A stretch of 64,000 nt of DNA, taken from assembly GCA_000010565.1 (NCBI GenBank), contig AP009389.1, positions 2,961,376 to 3,025,375 of the forward strand, given 5' to 3'. Below are positions 27,292-36,405 of the stretch, in pieces; the stretch's first letter is position 1, and each line of letters starts with the position of its first letter. The DNA is from Pelotomaculum thermopropionicum SI. GTDB taxonomy: Bacteria > Bacillota > Desulfotomaculia > Desulfotomaculales > Pelotomaculaceae. A program made the position numbers and the translations under genes. The notes under the pieces are model-generated. The model was not told where the DNA came from, did not search any database, and saw nothing but the letters and a program-made list of their open reading frames with translations.

Positions 27292-27483
27292 AAAATTTCC
27301 TCCTGTAATTCAAGCGCGGCGGACTTCCAATATTTTTCCCCGCCGGCATAAAAATAACCCAAACAACAAACCTTGCCAGTTGCTATTTGAGCCGGTCCAA
27401 ATCCGCAGATAAAGTATTTGCTTATTCAGCCCGCTTCGGGCAGCAAAGGTATTGTAACAAACCGCACAGTTATTGTCAAGCGA

Positions 27484-28824
27484 TCAGCCCTCTTCCATGT
27501 TTTTTATAAGAGGAACAAATTTGGTAAATTCTTTTAAAAAGCCGAGCTCGACGACCCCCACCGGGCCGTTGCGGTGCTTGGAGATGATGATTTCAGCTAT
27601 GCCCTTCTTGTCGGAATCCCGGTTGTAATACTCGTCCCGGTAAATAAACATGATCAAATCGGCATCCTGCTCCAGCGACCCGGACTCGCGCAGGTCTGAC
27701 ATGACCGGCCTTTTGTTCGGGCGCTGCTCCACCGACCGGCTGAGCTGCGCCAGCGCCAGGACCGGCACGTTCAGCTCCTTGGCCAGGCCCTTCAGGGAGC
27801 GGGATATTTCGGAAATCTCCTGCTGGCGGTTTTCCGGCCGGCGGCTGCCCTGCATCAGTTGCAGGTAGTCGATCACGATCAGGCCCAGCCCCTTTTCGGC
27901 CTGGAGTTGCCTGGCCTTGGCCCGCACCTGGCGAACGGTGATGGCGGCGGTATCGTCGATGTAAATGGGCGCTTTGGCCAGCTTTCCGGCAGTCTCGTGC
28001 AGCTTCTGCCAGTCATCTTCGTCCAGTTCCCCGGTGCGGATCCGGTGCTGGTCCACCATTGCCTCGGCGCAAAGAATCCGCTGCACCAGTTGCTCTTTGG
28101 ACATTTCCAGGCTGAATATGGCCACCGGAATGTTGTGCTTTAAGGCAGCGCTGTAGCCGATGCACAGCCCCAGGCTGGTCTTGCCCATGCTGGGGCGCCC
28201 GGCAATAATGATCAGGTCGCTGGGCTGAAGCCCGCAGCAGATCCGGTCCAGGTCGCTGAAGGGGGTCGGCACCCCGGTTATGCTGCCCCGGTTGTTGTAA
28301 AGAAACTCCAGGTGCTTGAACGTCTCCAGGAAGATGTCCTTGATCGAGTAAAGGGCGGCTGCCGCCCGCCGGCTGCCGAGCTCCATGAGCATCTGCTCGG
28401 CCTCGGCTATAAGCTTTTCCGGTTCCTCGCCCTCCTCGTAGCCCCTGCCGGCCAGGCGGGTGGAAAGCTGGATCAGGGTGCGCAGGAGCGATTTTTCCTC
28501 GACAATGCGGGCGTAATATTCCACGTTGGCAGCGGTGGGAACCATCTCCGCCAGCGAGGCAATATAGGCCACCCCTCCGGCCTTTTCCAGATCGCCCTGC
28601 TGCCGGAGTCTTTCGCTAACCGTAATCAGATCCACCGGCCGGCCGCTCTCATTGAGAGAAAGCATGGCCTCGTAAATTACCTTATGGCTTTCCCGGTAAA
28701 AATCCTCGGGCTTGAGAATTCTCAAGACCTTATAAATGGCTTCCCGGTCAAGAAGAATGGCGCCGAGCACCGACTGCTCGGCGTCGATGTTCTGCGGTGG
28801 AATCCGTTCCAGCAAAGGCATCAC
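27484..28824 (-). CDS. dnaB: Replicative DNA helicase DnaB
   Basis: 446 residues. An N-terminal domain (PPQNIDAEQSVLGAILLDRE), then the RecA-like helicase with Walker A GRPSMGKTSLGL, DDTAAITVRQVRAKARQL, Walker B LGLIVIDYLQLMQG and SRSLKGLAKELNVPVLALAQLSR. DnaB unwinds the fork as a hexamer and recruits primase. The ATG at 28821 or GTG at 28824 can start it; AAAAGG is just before. Follows lonC by 11 bp in the usual rplI-lonC-dnaB order of this lineage. Confidence 0.98.
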   Translation of the reverse strand: MMPLLERIPPQNIDAEQSVLGAILLDREAIYKVLRILKPEDFYRESHKVIYEAMLSLNESGRPVDLITVSERLRQQGDLEKAGGVAYIASLAEMVPTAANVEYYARIVEEKSLLRTLIQLSTRLAGRGYEEGEEPEKLIAEAEQMLMELGSRRAAAALYSIKDIFLETFKHLEFLYNNRGSITGVPTPFSDLDRICCGLQPSDLIIIAGRPSMGKTSLGLCIGYSAALKHNIPVAIFSLEMSKEQLVQRILCAEAMVDQHRIRTGELDEDDWQKLHETAGKLAKAPIYIDDTAAITVRQVRAKARQLQAEKGLGLIVIDYLQLMQGSRRPENRQQEISEISRSLKGLAKELNVPVLALAQLSRSVEQRPNKRPVMSDLRESGSLEQDADLIMFIYRDEYYNRDSDKKGIAEIIISKHRNGPVGVVELGFLKEFTKFVPLIKNMEEG

Positions 28825-28835
28825 CTTTTAAACTT

Positions 28836-30776
28836 TTAACTGATTAGCAAGTCAACTTCCGCCGGCGGGAACACGTGACTGATCATTTCTTCCACGGAAT
28901 CGACAGGAATAATCCGGATCCCCTTGATGTCCGCCGGCACGTCCTTTTCATTTTCGGCCGGGATCAGCACCGTCCTCAGGCCGGCCTGCCTGGCCCCGTA
29001 AATCTTTTCAAACACCCCGCCGACGGCGCGCACTTTGCCCTGAATGGAAATTTCGCCGGTCACCGCAATGTCCTGGGGCACCGGACGGCCCTGAATGGCG
29101 CTCAGAACGGCAATGAAAATGGCCGCTCCGGCTGAGGGGCCGTCTATCCGCCCCCCTCCCACCACGTTGATATGAAGGTCGTAATTGGCCAGGTCCTCCC
29201 CGGTCAGCTTGCGGATTACCGAAGCGGCATTGAATACCGAGTCTTTTGCCATGCTCCCGGCGGTATCGTTAAAGCGGATACTGCCCTGCCCGGCGTTGCG
29301 GGCCGGGAAGGCCACCGCCTCGATTTCCAGCACCGAACCCAAAAAACCCATTACGCCCAGGCCGAAAATCTTGCCTACCTCCCGCCGGGCGGAGCCCTTG
29401 CGGGTTACATAAGGGCTGAGCCTGCTGATCTGCACCACCTCCAGGACGTCCTGCAGGGTAATCCTGGCGCCGCCGCCCTGCTTCTCCCTGCGGTAGCAGG
29501 CCAGGCCGTAGGCGTCGGCAAGGATATTGACCGCCTTACGGCCTTCAATTGTGTACTCGCTGATCACCTCGGGGACGGCCTGGTCCATTTCCACCTGCAG
29601 CTTTGCCGCCGCCTGCCTGATAATTTTCTGGACGGCCGACGGAGTAAGCGGCTCAAAGAAAATTTCGGCACAGCGGGAGCGTATGGCCGGGTTAATCTCC
29701 TCCGGTTCCCGCGTGGTGGCGCCGATCAGGATGAAATCGGCGGGCGCCCCCTCTTCGAAAAGCTTCTTGATGTACTGCGGTATATTCGGATCGGAGGGAT
29801 CGTAATAGGACGACTCAAAGAAAACCCTTTTGTCCTCAAGCACTTTCAGCAGCTTATTCTGTAAAATGGGATCCATTTCCCCGATTTCATCAATGAAAAG
29901 CACCCCGCCGTGGGCTTCCGTAACCAGCCCCAGCTTGGGTTCGGGCACGCCGCTTTCGGCCAGGTCGCGCCTGGCCCCCTGGTAGATGGGATCGTGCACG
30001 GAGCCCAGAAGTGGGTTGGTCACCTCCCGCGGGTCCCAGCGCAGGGTGGCGCCGTTCACCTCCACAAAGGCCGCTTCTTTAGAGAACGGCGTGCCGCCGG
30101 CCCGCTTTGCCTCTTCCAGGGCCAGGCGGGCAGCGGTAGTCTTGCCCACGCCGGGCGGGCCGTAAAGAATGATGTGCTGCGGGTAGGGTGAGGCCAGCTT
30201 GGCCAAAAGGGCCTTAACCGCCCGCTCCTGGCCGACAATTTCATCAAATGAGGCCGGCCGCAAAAACTCCAGGGCCGAGGTTGAAAGCTTTCTCTGCTCA
30301 AGCTTCTCCAGCACGGCCAGCTTTTTCAGGGTCTGGGCGTTTTCCGGCCCGGCGGTTTCCTTTATGACCTGCATTTTTATTTCCCGGACGTATTCTTCAT
30401 GGCGCTGCTGCAGTTTTTCGCCGATCTTTTTCTCCAGCTGGTCTTCCACGGTGCGGCGGGCGATGCTGTCGGCTATCTCCTCTTCGACTTCCTCAAGAAT
30501 GCCGGGAATGTCTTCCACAGCAGGCAAGGTATCATAAGTGGGGTCCTCGAAAACAAGCTTCTGGAGGGCTAAAACTTTTTCCTCCAGCCTTTCTGAGCGC
30601 ATCAACTGCAGCGCCTCCAGTTTTCCGGCCCGCAACACCAGCTTGTCGGTCCCGTAAAGGTCGGCAAGCAGGCCGTACAGCGCGGCCACCTGGCGCCTTA
30701 ACTGATCCAGGCCGGCAAATTTGCTGGAGGTACCGTCCCTGGCCCGCCCGGTAAATTTTTCGAGGAATGCTTTCAT
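28836..30776 (-). CDS. lonC: Lon-family ATP-dependent protease, LonC/spore-lon type
   Basis: 646 residues. The N-terminal 170 residues are coiled-coil rich rather than a standard Lon substrate domain. Then ILYGPPGVGKTTAARLAL (Walker A, near 208) and GVLFIDEIGEMDPILQNKLL (Walker B). The C-terminal protease domain has NVVGGGRIDGPSAGAAIFIAVLSA with the catalytic Ser and AVGGVFEKIYGARQAGL with the Lys. This matches the third Lon type found in spore formers. GAAAGGAG precedes ATG. Confidence 0.88.
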   Translation of the reverse strand: MKAFLEKFTGRARDGTSSKFAGLDQLRRQVAALYGLLADLYGTDKLVLRAGKLEALQLMRSERLEEKVLALQKLVFEDPTYDTLPAVEDIPGILEEVEEEIADSIARRTVEDQLEKKIGEKLQQRHEEYVREIKMQVIKETAGPENAQTLKKLAVLEKLEQRKLSTSALEFLRPASFDEIVGQERAVKALLAKLASPYPQHIILYGPPGVGKTTAARLALEEAKRAGGTPFSKEAAFVEVNGATLRWDPREVTNPLLGSVHDPIYQGARRDLAESGVPEPKLGLVTEAHGGVLFIDEIGEMDPILQNKLLKVLEDKRVFFESSYYDPSDPNIPQYIKKLFEEGAPADFILIGATTREPEEINPAIRSRCAEIFFEPLTPSAVQKIIRQAAAKLQVEMDQAVPEVISEYTIEGRKAVNILADAYGLACYRREKQGGGARITLQDVLEVVQISRLSPYVTRKGSARREVGKIFGLGVMGFLGSVLEIEAVAFPARNAGQGSIRFNDTAGSMAKDSVFNAASVIRKLTGEDLANYDLHINVVGGGRIDGPSAGAAIFIAVLSAIQGRPVPQDIAVTGEISIQGKVRAVGGVFEKIYGARQAGLRTVLIPAENEKDVPADIKGIRIIPVDSVEEMISHVFPPAEVDLLIS

Positions 30777-30811
30777 GGTTTGCTCCTTTCAACACCGCAG
30801 TTCCGGCCCAG

Positions 30812-31258
30812 TTACTCCCCTGCCACTTCGACCCTGACCTCGGCCTGGATATTCGGGTGAAGCCTGGCAGCCACAGAGTACATCCCTAACTGCTTAATCG
30901 GCTCTTTAAGCAAAAGCTTTTTCTTGTCAAGAACAATATTGTACTGCGAAGCAAGGGCCTCGGCAATATCCTTGTTGTTGACGGAGCCGAAAAGCCTGCC
31001 CCCTTCACCGGTCTTTGCCCTGACCACAACTGTAACCCCTTTCAGGCGGGCCGCCAGCGCCCTGGCCTCTTCTTCAGCCTTCTTCTCTTTCATGGCCAGA
31101 ACCTTCTGGCGGTCGCCCAAAGCCTTCATCCTGCCTTTCGTTGCTTCTTCGGCCAGGCCGCGGGGAAAGAGGTAGTTCCGGGCATACCCCTCGGCCACGT
31201 CCACAACCTCACCTTTCTTGCCCTGGCCGGGCACATCTTTGAGCAGTATTACCTTCAA
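30812..31258 (-). CDS. rplI: 50S ribosomal protein L9
   Basis: 148 residues, [20 protein letters not shown] then [16 protein letters not shown], the L9 signature binding 23S rRNA, a long helix ([21 protein letters not shown]) and the C-terminal domain. The TTG at 31258 with GGAGGG is the start; the earlier ATG adds 11 unrelated residues. Confidence 0.97.
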   Translation of the reverse strand: MKVILLKDVPGQGKKGEVVDVAEGYARNYLFPRGLAEEATKGRMKALGDRQKVLAMKEKKAEEEARALAARLKGVTVVVRAKTGEGGRLFGSVNNKDIAEALASQYNIVLDKKKLLLKEPIKQLGMYSVAARLHPNIQAEVRVEVAGE

Positions 31259-31317
31259 TCTGCCATCCCTCCTCTGGCCGTTCTTTATCAAGGCCTGCCG
31301 CAGCCCGCTCCTTGCCT

Positions 31318-32292
31318 TTAAAGCCCGTCCCGGTCTTTTAAGGACGGCAGCCGCCGCAGGTTAACCAGCGGGTCGGTCACCCCCAGCGCCAGGACAAGCG
31401 CGGCGGCAAACGGAAGATAGATTAAGGCCATCAGCAAAAATATAACTTTTACCGGCCCCGGCAGGCTAACGAGGCGGTAAAAGTAGGCCGCCACGGAAAC
31501 GCCAAGGACAAGGTACACGTAAAATAAAACGAAGAGGATATTTTTTCCGGCCCTGGCCGCCGCCGGGACGGAGAACTGATCGCCGGCAAGGGTCAGCCCC
31601 AGGCCGGCAATTAGCCCGTAAATGCTGTACCAGGGCAACGTTATCCGGCTGAAGGCAAGCGCAGGCGGCAGAGAAAAGCCCAAGCGGATCAAAACCGCCC
31701 TGGCCAGAAAATAGGTAACCGCCGCGGCAAAAGCCGAGGTAATTACAAATTGGCCGGGAATAAAAAGCTCCATGAACGAAATGATTTTTTTGCTGAAATC
31801 GCCCTGCAGTTCCGGCGGAACGTTCTTTAAGGCTCCGGCGCCGTAATTTTCCGCCAGCCACTGCTCCGCCGCCCGTACATTCTCCTCGTCAAAAACAAAG
31901 GGGTTTTCCCCCGTCAGGGCGTAAACCAGGCAGGCCGCCGCAAGGGCCAGCACGCACGCCCCCAGAAGCCCTGCGGAAACCGTAGCGCCGGAAGAAACCC
32001 GGTTTTTAAATAAAATGCCGTATAAAATTCCCAAAAGCCCGTACTGGACAATTAAAACAACCGCCGCGGGCGCCGGTACGAAAATGATCAGGAAAACCGC
32101 AGCGGCCGCCAGGCCGGCCAGGCCGTAGCAGGAGTCCAGTTTCATCACCAGCAGTATCAGCGGAACGGGAAACAAGACGGCCGTAAAAAAGTAAAGAGGC
32201 GGCAGGAAGACCCCTGCCAGGCCGATGACAACAGCCAGGGCGGTCAAAAGGCCCCATTCCGCCAGTGCCCTGGTTTTATCGCCGGGTTTCAA
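31318..32292 (-). CDS. DUF2232 (YybS-like) membrane protein
   Basis: About 324 residues with eight or so membrane helices ([83 protein letters not shown]). It is the YybS/DUF2232 family, conserved beside rplI in Firmicutes; its role is not firmly known. The TTG at 32292 with GAGGTG nearby is preferred over the TTG at 32313, which removes an overlap with the MazG-like gene. Confidence 0.85.
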   Translation of the reverse strand: MKPGDKTRALAEWGLLTALAVVIGLAGVFLPPLYFFTAVLFPVPLILLVMKLDSCYGLAGLAAAAVFLIIFVPAPAAVVLIVQYGLLGILYGILFKNRVSSGATVSAGLLGACVLALAAACLVYALTGENPFVFDEENVRAAEQWLAENYGAGALKNVPPELQGDFSKKIISFMELFIPGQFVITSAFAAAVTYFLARAVLIRLGFSLPPALAFSRITLPWYSIYGLIAGLGLTLAGDQFSVPAAARAGKNILFVLFYVYLVLGVSVAAYFYRLVSLPGPVKVIFLLMALIYLPFAAALVLALGVTDPLVNLRRLPSLKDRDGL

Positions 32293-32296
32293 GAAA

Positions 32297-32614
32297 TCAC
32301 CTCTTTTTTTCAACCAGGTAATTTAATAGCGAAGAAAGATCGCCATACCATCTTTCCACCTCGTGGTCGTCATCAATGCCCTGTCTCAGTTTGGCCTCCA
32401 CCTTTAAATCCAGGCGGGGAAAGTTTATGCCCAGCCTCCGCCCCAGAATGTAACAGGTGATCACCAGGCCGGCCAGGGCGTCCAGGAGGCGTTCCTCGCT
32501 GCCCCTGAGCATAGCCTTGAAAAGCGCCGAAACGGAGGTAATCAAATCGGCTTTCAGCCATTCAATGACTTTAATGTTTTTTGCTATGCCGCTTTCCTGG
32601 TTGCCGGGAATCAT
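32297..32614 (-). CDS. MazG-like family protein
   Basis: 105 residues, all helical: NIKVIEWLKADLITSVSALF, RGSEERLLDALAGLVITCYI, HEVERWYGDLSSLLNYL. It belongs to the short MazG-like family found next to DUF2232 in Clostridia. The usual MazG ExxE metal motif for nucleotide hydrolysis is only weakly present, so enzymatic activity is doubtful. GGGGGC precedes ATG. Confidence 0.7.
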   Translation of the reverse strand: MIPGNQESGIAKNIKVIEWLKADLITSVSALFKAMLRGSEERLLDALAGLVITCYILGRRLGINFPRLDLKVEAKLRQGIDDDHEVERWYGDLSSLLNYLVEKKR

Positions 32615-32826
32615 CGGGCAGCCCCCTTCGGTTAACCTGACTTCTAACTATTCTGCAGGGCCGGTTTTATTTCCTGCCCGCCCCTGGAGGATTTGCCTGT
32701 AATTTGTTGTTCCCCGTGCATATCCCTAGAAGCCCAGCCTGAAAAGAACAAAAATAGCTGCCGTCAGAAAGGGCCTTGCCGGGCAGCAGTTTCAGTCTTT
32801 ACTTGCTCTATAAAATTTATAAAGTT

Positions 32827-32849
32827 AAGGAGGGCCTGCCGCCCTCCTT
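32827..32849. terminator. Terminator after rpsR
   Basis: AAGGAGGGC and GCCCTCCTT form a 9-bp stem with a five-base loop. T-runs follow on the plus strand and AT-rich sequence on the minus strand. It lies 15 bases past the rpsR stop. Confidence 0.75.
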
Positions 32850-32864
32850 TTTTGTTTTTCGTGT

Positions 32865-33095
32865 TTATTCCGCAGTGAACGGCAGCAGGGCAATATTGCG
32901 GGCCCTTTTTATAGCCGTGGTCAACAAGCGCTGATGCTTGGCGCAGTTTCCCGAAATGCGGCGGGGCAGTATTTTCCCCCGCTCGGTAATGTACTTTTTA
33001 AGGCGCTGCACGTCTTTATAATCGACCACTTCCGCCTTATCCACGCAGAAGTTGCAAATCCGCTTCTTGCCCCTGCGACCTTTCTCGCGTTTCAA
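32865..33095 (-). CDS. rpsR: 30S ribosomal protein S18
   Basis: 76 residues, basic: [60 protein letters not shown] and [10 protein letters not shown]. These are the S18 signatures. Two Cys (CNFC) plus NC..H give a possible zinc-binding C+ form. TTG start with GGAGGG upstream. Last gene of the rpsF-ssb-rpsR operon, before a terminator. Confidence 0.97.
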   Translation of the reverse strand: MKREKGRRGKKRICNFCVDKAEVVDYKDVQRLKKYITERGKILPRRISGNCAKHQRLLTTAIKRARNIALLPFTAE

Positions 33096-33143
33096 GCCGT
33101 ATCCCTCCTTATTCCGGCGCTAAAACCCCATGCTACAGCAATA

Positions 33144-33557
33144 TTAAAAGGGAATATCGTCCTCGTTGAAGCTGATTTCGCTGCCGAATTCCGGAATGTC
33201 CCCGCCGGAGCCAGCGCCGCCGTGACCGGAACCTTCCTTGGGCCGGTCGAGAAAGCGCACCGTTTCGGCCACCACCTCGGCGGCCTTCCTGCGGATGCCC
33301 TGGCTGTCATCATAAGACCGCACCTGCAGCCTGCCCTCGACGGCTACCAGCCTGCCCTTTCTGATATAGTTGGCACAGGTTTCTGCCTGTTTCTGCCAGA
33401 CCACCACATCTATAAAGTCGGTTTCGCGCTCTCCCTGCTTGTTGAGGCGCGCCCGGTTGACGGCCAGAGTAAACCTGGCCACCGCAACCCCGCCGGGAGT
33501 GTAGCGCAGTTCTGGATCCTGCGTCAGCCTGCCGATTAAAATAACTTTATTCAGCAT
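33144..33557 (-). CDS. ssb: Single-stranded DNA-binding protein
   Basis: 137 residues: MLNKVILIGRLTQDPELRYT, GVAVARFTLAVNR, ETDFIDVVVWQKQAETCANY and LVAVEGRLQVRSYDD give the OB fold; the acidic tail ends FNEDDIPF, the conserved tip that recruits repair and replication proteins. GGTGG lies before ATG. Between rpsF and rpsR as usual. Confidence 0.98.
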   Translation of the reverse strand: MLNKVILIGRLTQDPELRYTPGGVAVARFTLAVNRARLNKQGERETDFIDVVVWQKQAETCANYIRKGRLVAVEGRLQVRSYDDSQGIRRKAAEVVAETVRFLDRPKEGSGHGGAGSGGDIPEFGSEISFNEDDIPF

Positions 33558-33603
33558 AATTCCACCGCCTTGGCGCTTTGCTGAGCAAACCGGGCCAGGC
33601 CGC

Positions 33604-33891
33604 TCATTCGTTTTCCCGGACTATCATATGCCGGAGCACTTCGTCCGTAATCTTGAAAACGCGGTCGAGCTCGGCAGCCAGTTTGGGCTCGGCATTAATC
33701 TGGATCACAATGTAAAAGCCCTCTCTGAAGTCTTTTACCTCGTAAGCCAGCCTGCGCTTGCCCCACTTGTCAATCTTAATTATCTCCCCACCGTGGCTTT
33801 CGATCAAGTTCTTGAATTTCTCAATAACCTCCGCGTTCTTTTCCTCCTCCAAATCCGGACGGAGAATAAAGATTACCTCGTATTTGCGCAA
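33604..33891 (-). CDS. rpsF: 30S ribosomal protein S6
   Basis: 95 residues from the TTG at 33891: [20 protein letters not shown], then [21 protein letters not shown], the S6 core, and HMIVRENE. The TTG has GGAGGTG upstream; the longer reading with an ATG at 33957 adds 22 residues that do not look like S6. S6 pairs with S18 on the platform of the 30S subunit. Confidence 0.96.
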
Positions 33892-33952
33892 GCAACTCAC
33901 CTCCTCCCCGTGGACTGCGGCCCTGCCTTTTGGCGGCAGAGCAGGGTGGAAC

Positions 33953-33973
33953 GTCAAAACGGCACGTTTTGAC
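33953..33973. promoter_or_regulatory. 9-bp inverted repeat at rpsF transcription start
   Basis: GTCAAAACG and CGTTTTGAC around GCA. It begins seven bases after the -10 box, about where transcription should start, so it could be an operator or a 5' mRNA hairpin. Confidence 0.5.
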
Positions 33974-33979
33974 TAACAA

Positions 33980-34008
33980 ATTATAGCACAGCGCCGTTAA
34001 ATTAGCAA
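33980..34008 (-). promoter_or_regulatory. Predicted promoter of rpsF-ssb-rpsR
   Basis: On the minus strand TTGCTA and a perfect TATAAT are 17 bases apart, about 90 bp before the rpsF TTG. Confidence 0.75.
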
Positions 34009-34066
34009 GGACAGGGATAATTTTATGGGCTTAATTATTTGGGCCAAATTATTTGTGCCGGGCCTG

Positions 34067-34097
34067 TAAAAAATGCGGCCGCTGGTTAAACGGCCGC
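34067..34097 (-). terminator. Terminator of the AOR-MFS operon
   Basis: GCGGCCG and CGGCCGC with a nine-base loop, followed on the minus strand by ATTTTTTAC, 62 bases past the MFS stop. Confidence 0.85.
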
Positions 34098-34158
34098 GTT
34101 CCTCCGGTTTCCGCGCCCCGCAATTAAAGCCGGGGAAACCGTTACCACAATATGCAAG

Positions 34159-35583
34159 TTAGGCCACACCTTTTCCCTCTTGCAGAATTGCGTCAATTTC
34201 CTCGATGGACTTCTTCCTGGTTTCTATTCCGAACAGGTAGGTGATGCCGGTGAGCAGGGCAAAGGCGCCCATAAAGGTAAAGGCCGGGACAATGGCATCG
34301 ATGGTTGCCTTGGGCGACACGATATTGCTGGAACCGGCAAAGAAGGCCAGGGCAATGGGCCCGATGATCTTGCCGAGGCCGCCAAAGCCGTAGGCGGAAC
34401 CCATACCGGTGGCCCTTAAGTGCCTGGGCCAGACCTCAGAACCGTAAGGGCCTACGATGGCAAACCCGCCGTCCACGAAGAAGTAGGCAATAATCATGAA
34501 CACCCAGATCATCGAGACCGAACCATAAAACGTATTATAATTCAAACCGGCCAAAATGGTAAACGTACAACCGCCAATCCCGATCAGCAGGCCGCTGATG
34601 CGGCGGCCGAGCCAGTCGGAGCAAAAGGACCAGAACAGCCTGCCGACAAAGCCGCACAGCGTCACGGATATGAACAGCTTGGCCGCCTGGGCGGCAGGAA
34701 TGTTCAGAACCAGGGTCAGGATGGTGGGGCCCCACAGGGTAAACCCGTAATAGGCCACCTGCTGGCCCAGGTTGGTTATCCACGATACCAGCAAGCTGCG
34801 GGGATATTTAAACAAATCCGTAAACCTGGCCTTTGGATCAATCTCGTGCACTTCCACCTTAACGGCCGCATCGGCGCCAGCCTCAACCTTCTCGTTGAAC
34901 CTCCTTTTCTCGCCGATAGCCCACAAAATGGCGTTTTCAGCCTCTTTGTAGCGCCCCCTGGAGACCAGCCAGCGGGGGGATTCCGGCACCCAGGCCCTGA
35001 TCAGGAGCGTAAGAAGGGCGGGGATCAGGCCGATTAAGAATAAGCCGCGCCATCCCACAATCTGGGAGAGGAAGGCCGCCAGAACGCTACCCAGCATGGT
35101 TCCAATGGGAACGCAGGAGGTAATAATGCCGCTGATTCTGCCGCGGTGCCGGGAGGGAACGAACTCCTGAACCAGCGGCAGGTCGACGGAGTAGAGGCCG
35201 CCAAGGCCGAAGCCTACAAAAAACCGGAAAAAGGTGAGATAGATCCAGTTTCCTTCCGGTGTCCAGTACATAAAGCCGGTTGCTATGGAAAAACAAAGCA
35301 CCGTTGCGATAAATATGGGACGCCGGCCAACCCGGTCGGCAACGGCCCCAAAGAATGCCGCTCCCAGCATTGCTCCAATGCCGGCCGACAGAAGAACGGC
35401 GGAGGTCTGGCCGTAGTTCAGCTTCCAGGGGACAATGATAAAGGCCAGAACGTAACCGATTAAGAAGAAATCAAAAAACTCAAGCAGGTCGCCTAAAATG
35501 GCGGCAGTGATAACCTTAATGTGGTTGGCCGTAAGCCGGGACTTTTCCAACTTATCGTACAGCACCATCAGTTGACTAGCCAT
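34159..35583 (-). CDS. MFS transporter, organic-acid/sugar:proton symporter type
   Basis: 474 residues with twelve predicted helices. FGAVADRVGRRPIF and CSDWLGRRISG are the two MFS loop motifs, and FLIGLIPALLTLLIRAWVPESPRWLVSRGR ends the first half (PESPRWL signature); the second half has VGPYGSEVWPRHLRATGMG. This is the metabolite:H+ symporter class (aromatic acids, dicarboxylates, sugars). The start at 35583 has AAAGGAGG; the longer ORF adds 35 residues lying in the SDR gene. Last gene of the catabolic operon, so it probably brings in the substrate. Confidence 0.9.
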   Translation of the reverse strand: MASQLMVLYDKLEKSRLTANHIKVITAAILGDLLEFFDFFLIGYVLAFIIVPWKLNYGQTSAVLLSAGIGAMLGAAFFGAVADRVGRRPIFIATVLCFSIATGFMYWTPEGNWIYLTFFRFFVGFGLGGLYSVDLPLVQEFVPSRHRGRISGIITSCVPIGTMLGSVLAAFLSQIVGWRGLFLIGLIPALLTLLIRAWVPESPRWLVSRGRYKEAENAILWAIGEKRRFNEKVEAGADAAVKVEVHEIDPKARFTDLFKYPRSLLVSWITNLGQQVAYYGFTLWGPTILTLVLNIPAAQAAKLFISVTLCGFVGRLFWSFCSDWLGRRISGLLIGIGGCTFTILAGLNYNTFYGSVSMIWVFMIIAYFFVDGGFAIVGPYGSEVWPRHLRATGMGSAYGFGGLGKIIGPIALAFFAGSSNIVSPKATIDAIVPAFTFMGAFALLTGITYLFGIETRKKSIEEIDAILQEGKGVA

Positions 35584-35626
35584 TGCTTCGCCTCCTTTAA
35601 CTGGTCGGGTTAAATCAAAAATACTG

Positions 35627-36391
35627 CTACCAGGCAACCCAGCCCCCGTCCACCAGAATCGAGCTTCCGGTAACCATATTGGCGGCATCCGATGCCAGGT
35701 AGATCACGGCGCCCACCACATCTTCAGGCTTTCCTATCTTTCCTAGCGGTATCCTCCTTATTACGTCGTTGTAGAAGTCTTTGTCCTCAAACATGGGCGC
35801 GGTTAAAGGAGTTTCCAGGAAGGTGGGGGCCACGCAGTTAACGTTAACGTTGTGGGGCGCCCATTCCACAGCGAGAACTTTGGTAAGCTGGGCCACCCCG
35901 CCCTTGCTTGAGCAGTAGGCGGCCCTTTTGTAGTAACCGACGTGGGCCATCTGCGACGAGATGTTTATGATCCTGCCGCCGCCGCCGGCAATCATCTTCT
36001 TGCCCGCCGCCTGGCAGCAGAAAAACGTGCCTTTCAAGTTTGTGTCCAGAACCCTGTCCCAGTCTTCCTCCGTAACATCGACGGCAAATTTGGCAATGTT
36101 AATCCCGGCACAGTTCACCAGTATATCAAGCCTGTTGTGCCAGCTATAAGCCTTTTCGACCAGTTCGTAGATTGCCTCGACCCTGGTAACGTCGGCCGGT
36201 ATAGCTAAACATTCACCCCCTTTTTCGGCGATAATCTGTCTGGTTTCCTCTATTTCCTTCAGGGTGCGGCTGGCAACCGCAACGCGGGCGCCGCAGCCGG
36301 CCAGGGCGACGGCAATGGCCCTGCCGATGCCCCTGCCGCCGCCGGTTACCAGAGCAACCTTTCCCGACAAATCAGCAGTTATTCCGCTCAT
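35627..36391 (-). CDS. Short-chain dehydrogenase/reductase
   Basis: 254 residues, classical SDR: VTGGGRGIGRAIAVAL (TGxxxGxG cofactor loop), LVNCAGINIAKF (NNAG-type motif), INISSQMAHVGYYKRAAYCSSKGG with catalytic Ser, Tyr (YCSSK) and Lys, and GSSILVDGGW. The residue after the second beta strand (VASRTLKE) suggests NADP(H). It likely oxidises or reduces an alcohol/keto group. 14 bp after the cyclase gene, 43 bp before the MFS gene. Confidence 0.9.
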   Translation of the reverse strand: MSGITADLSGKVALVTGGGRGIGRAIAVALAGCGARVAVASRTLKEIEETRQIIAEKGGECLAIPADVTRVEAIYELVEKAYSWHNRLDILVNCAGINIAKFAVDVTEEDWDRVLDTNLKGTFFCCQAAGKKMIAGGGGRIINISSQMAHVGYYKRAAYCSSKGGVAQLTKVLAVEWAPHNVNVNCVAPTFLETPLTAPMFEDKDFYNDVIRRIPLGKIGKPEDVVGAVIYLASDAANMVTGSSILVDGGWVAW

Positions 36392-36405
36392 TTAAATCAC
36401 CCGCT

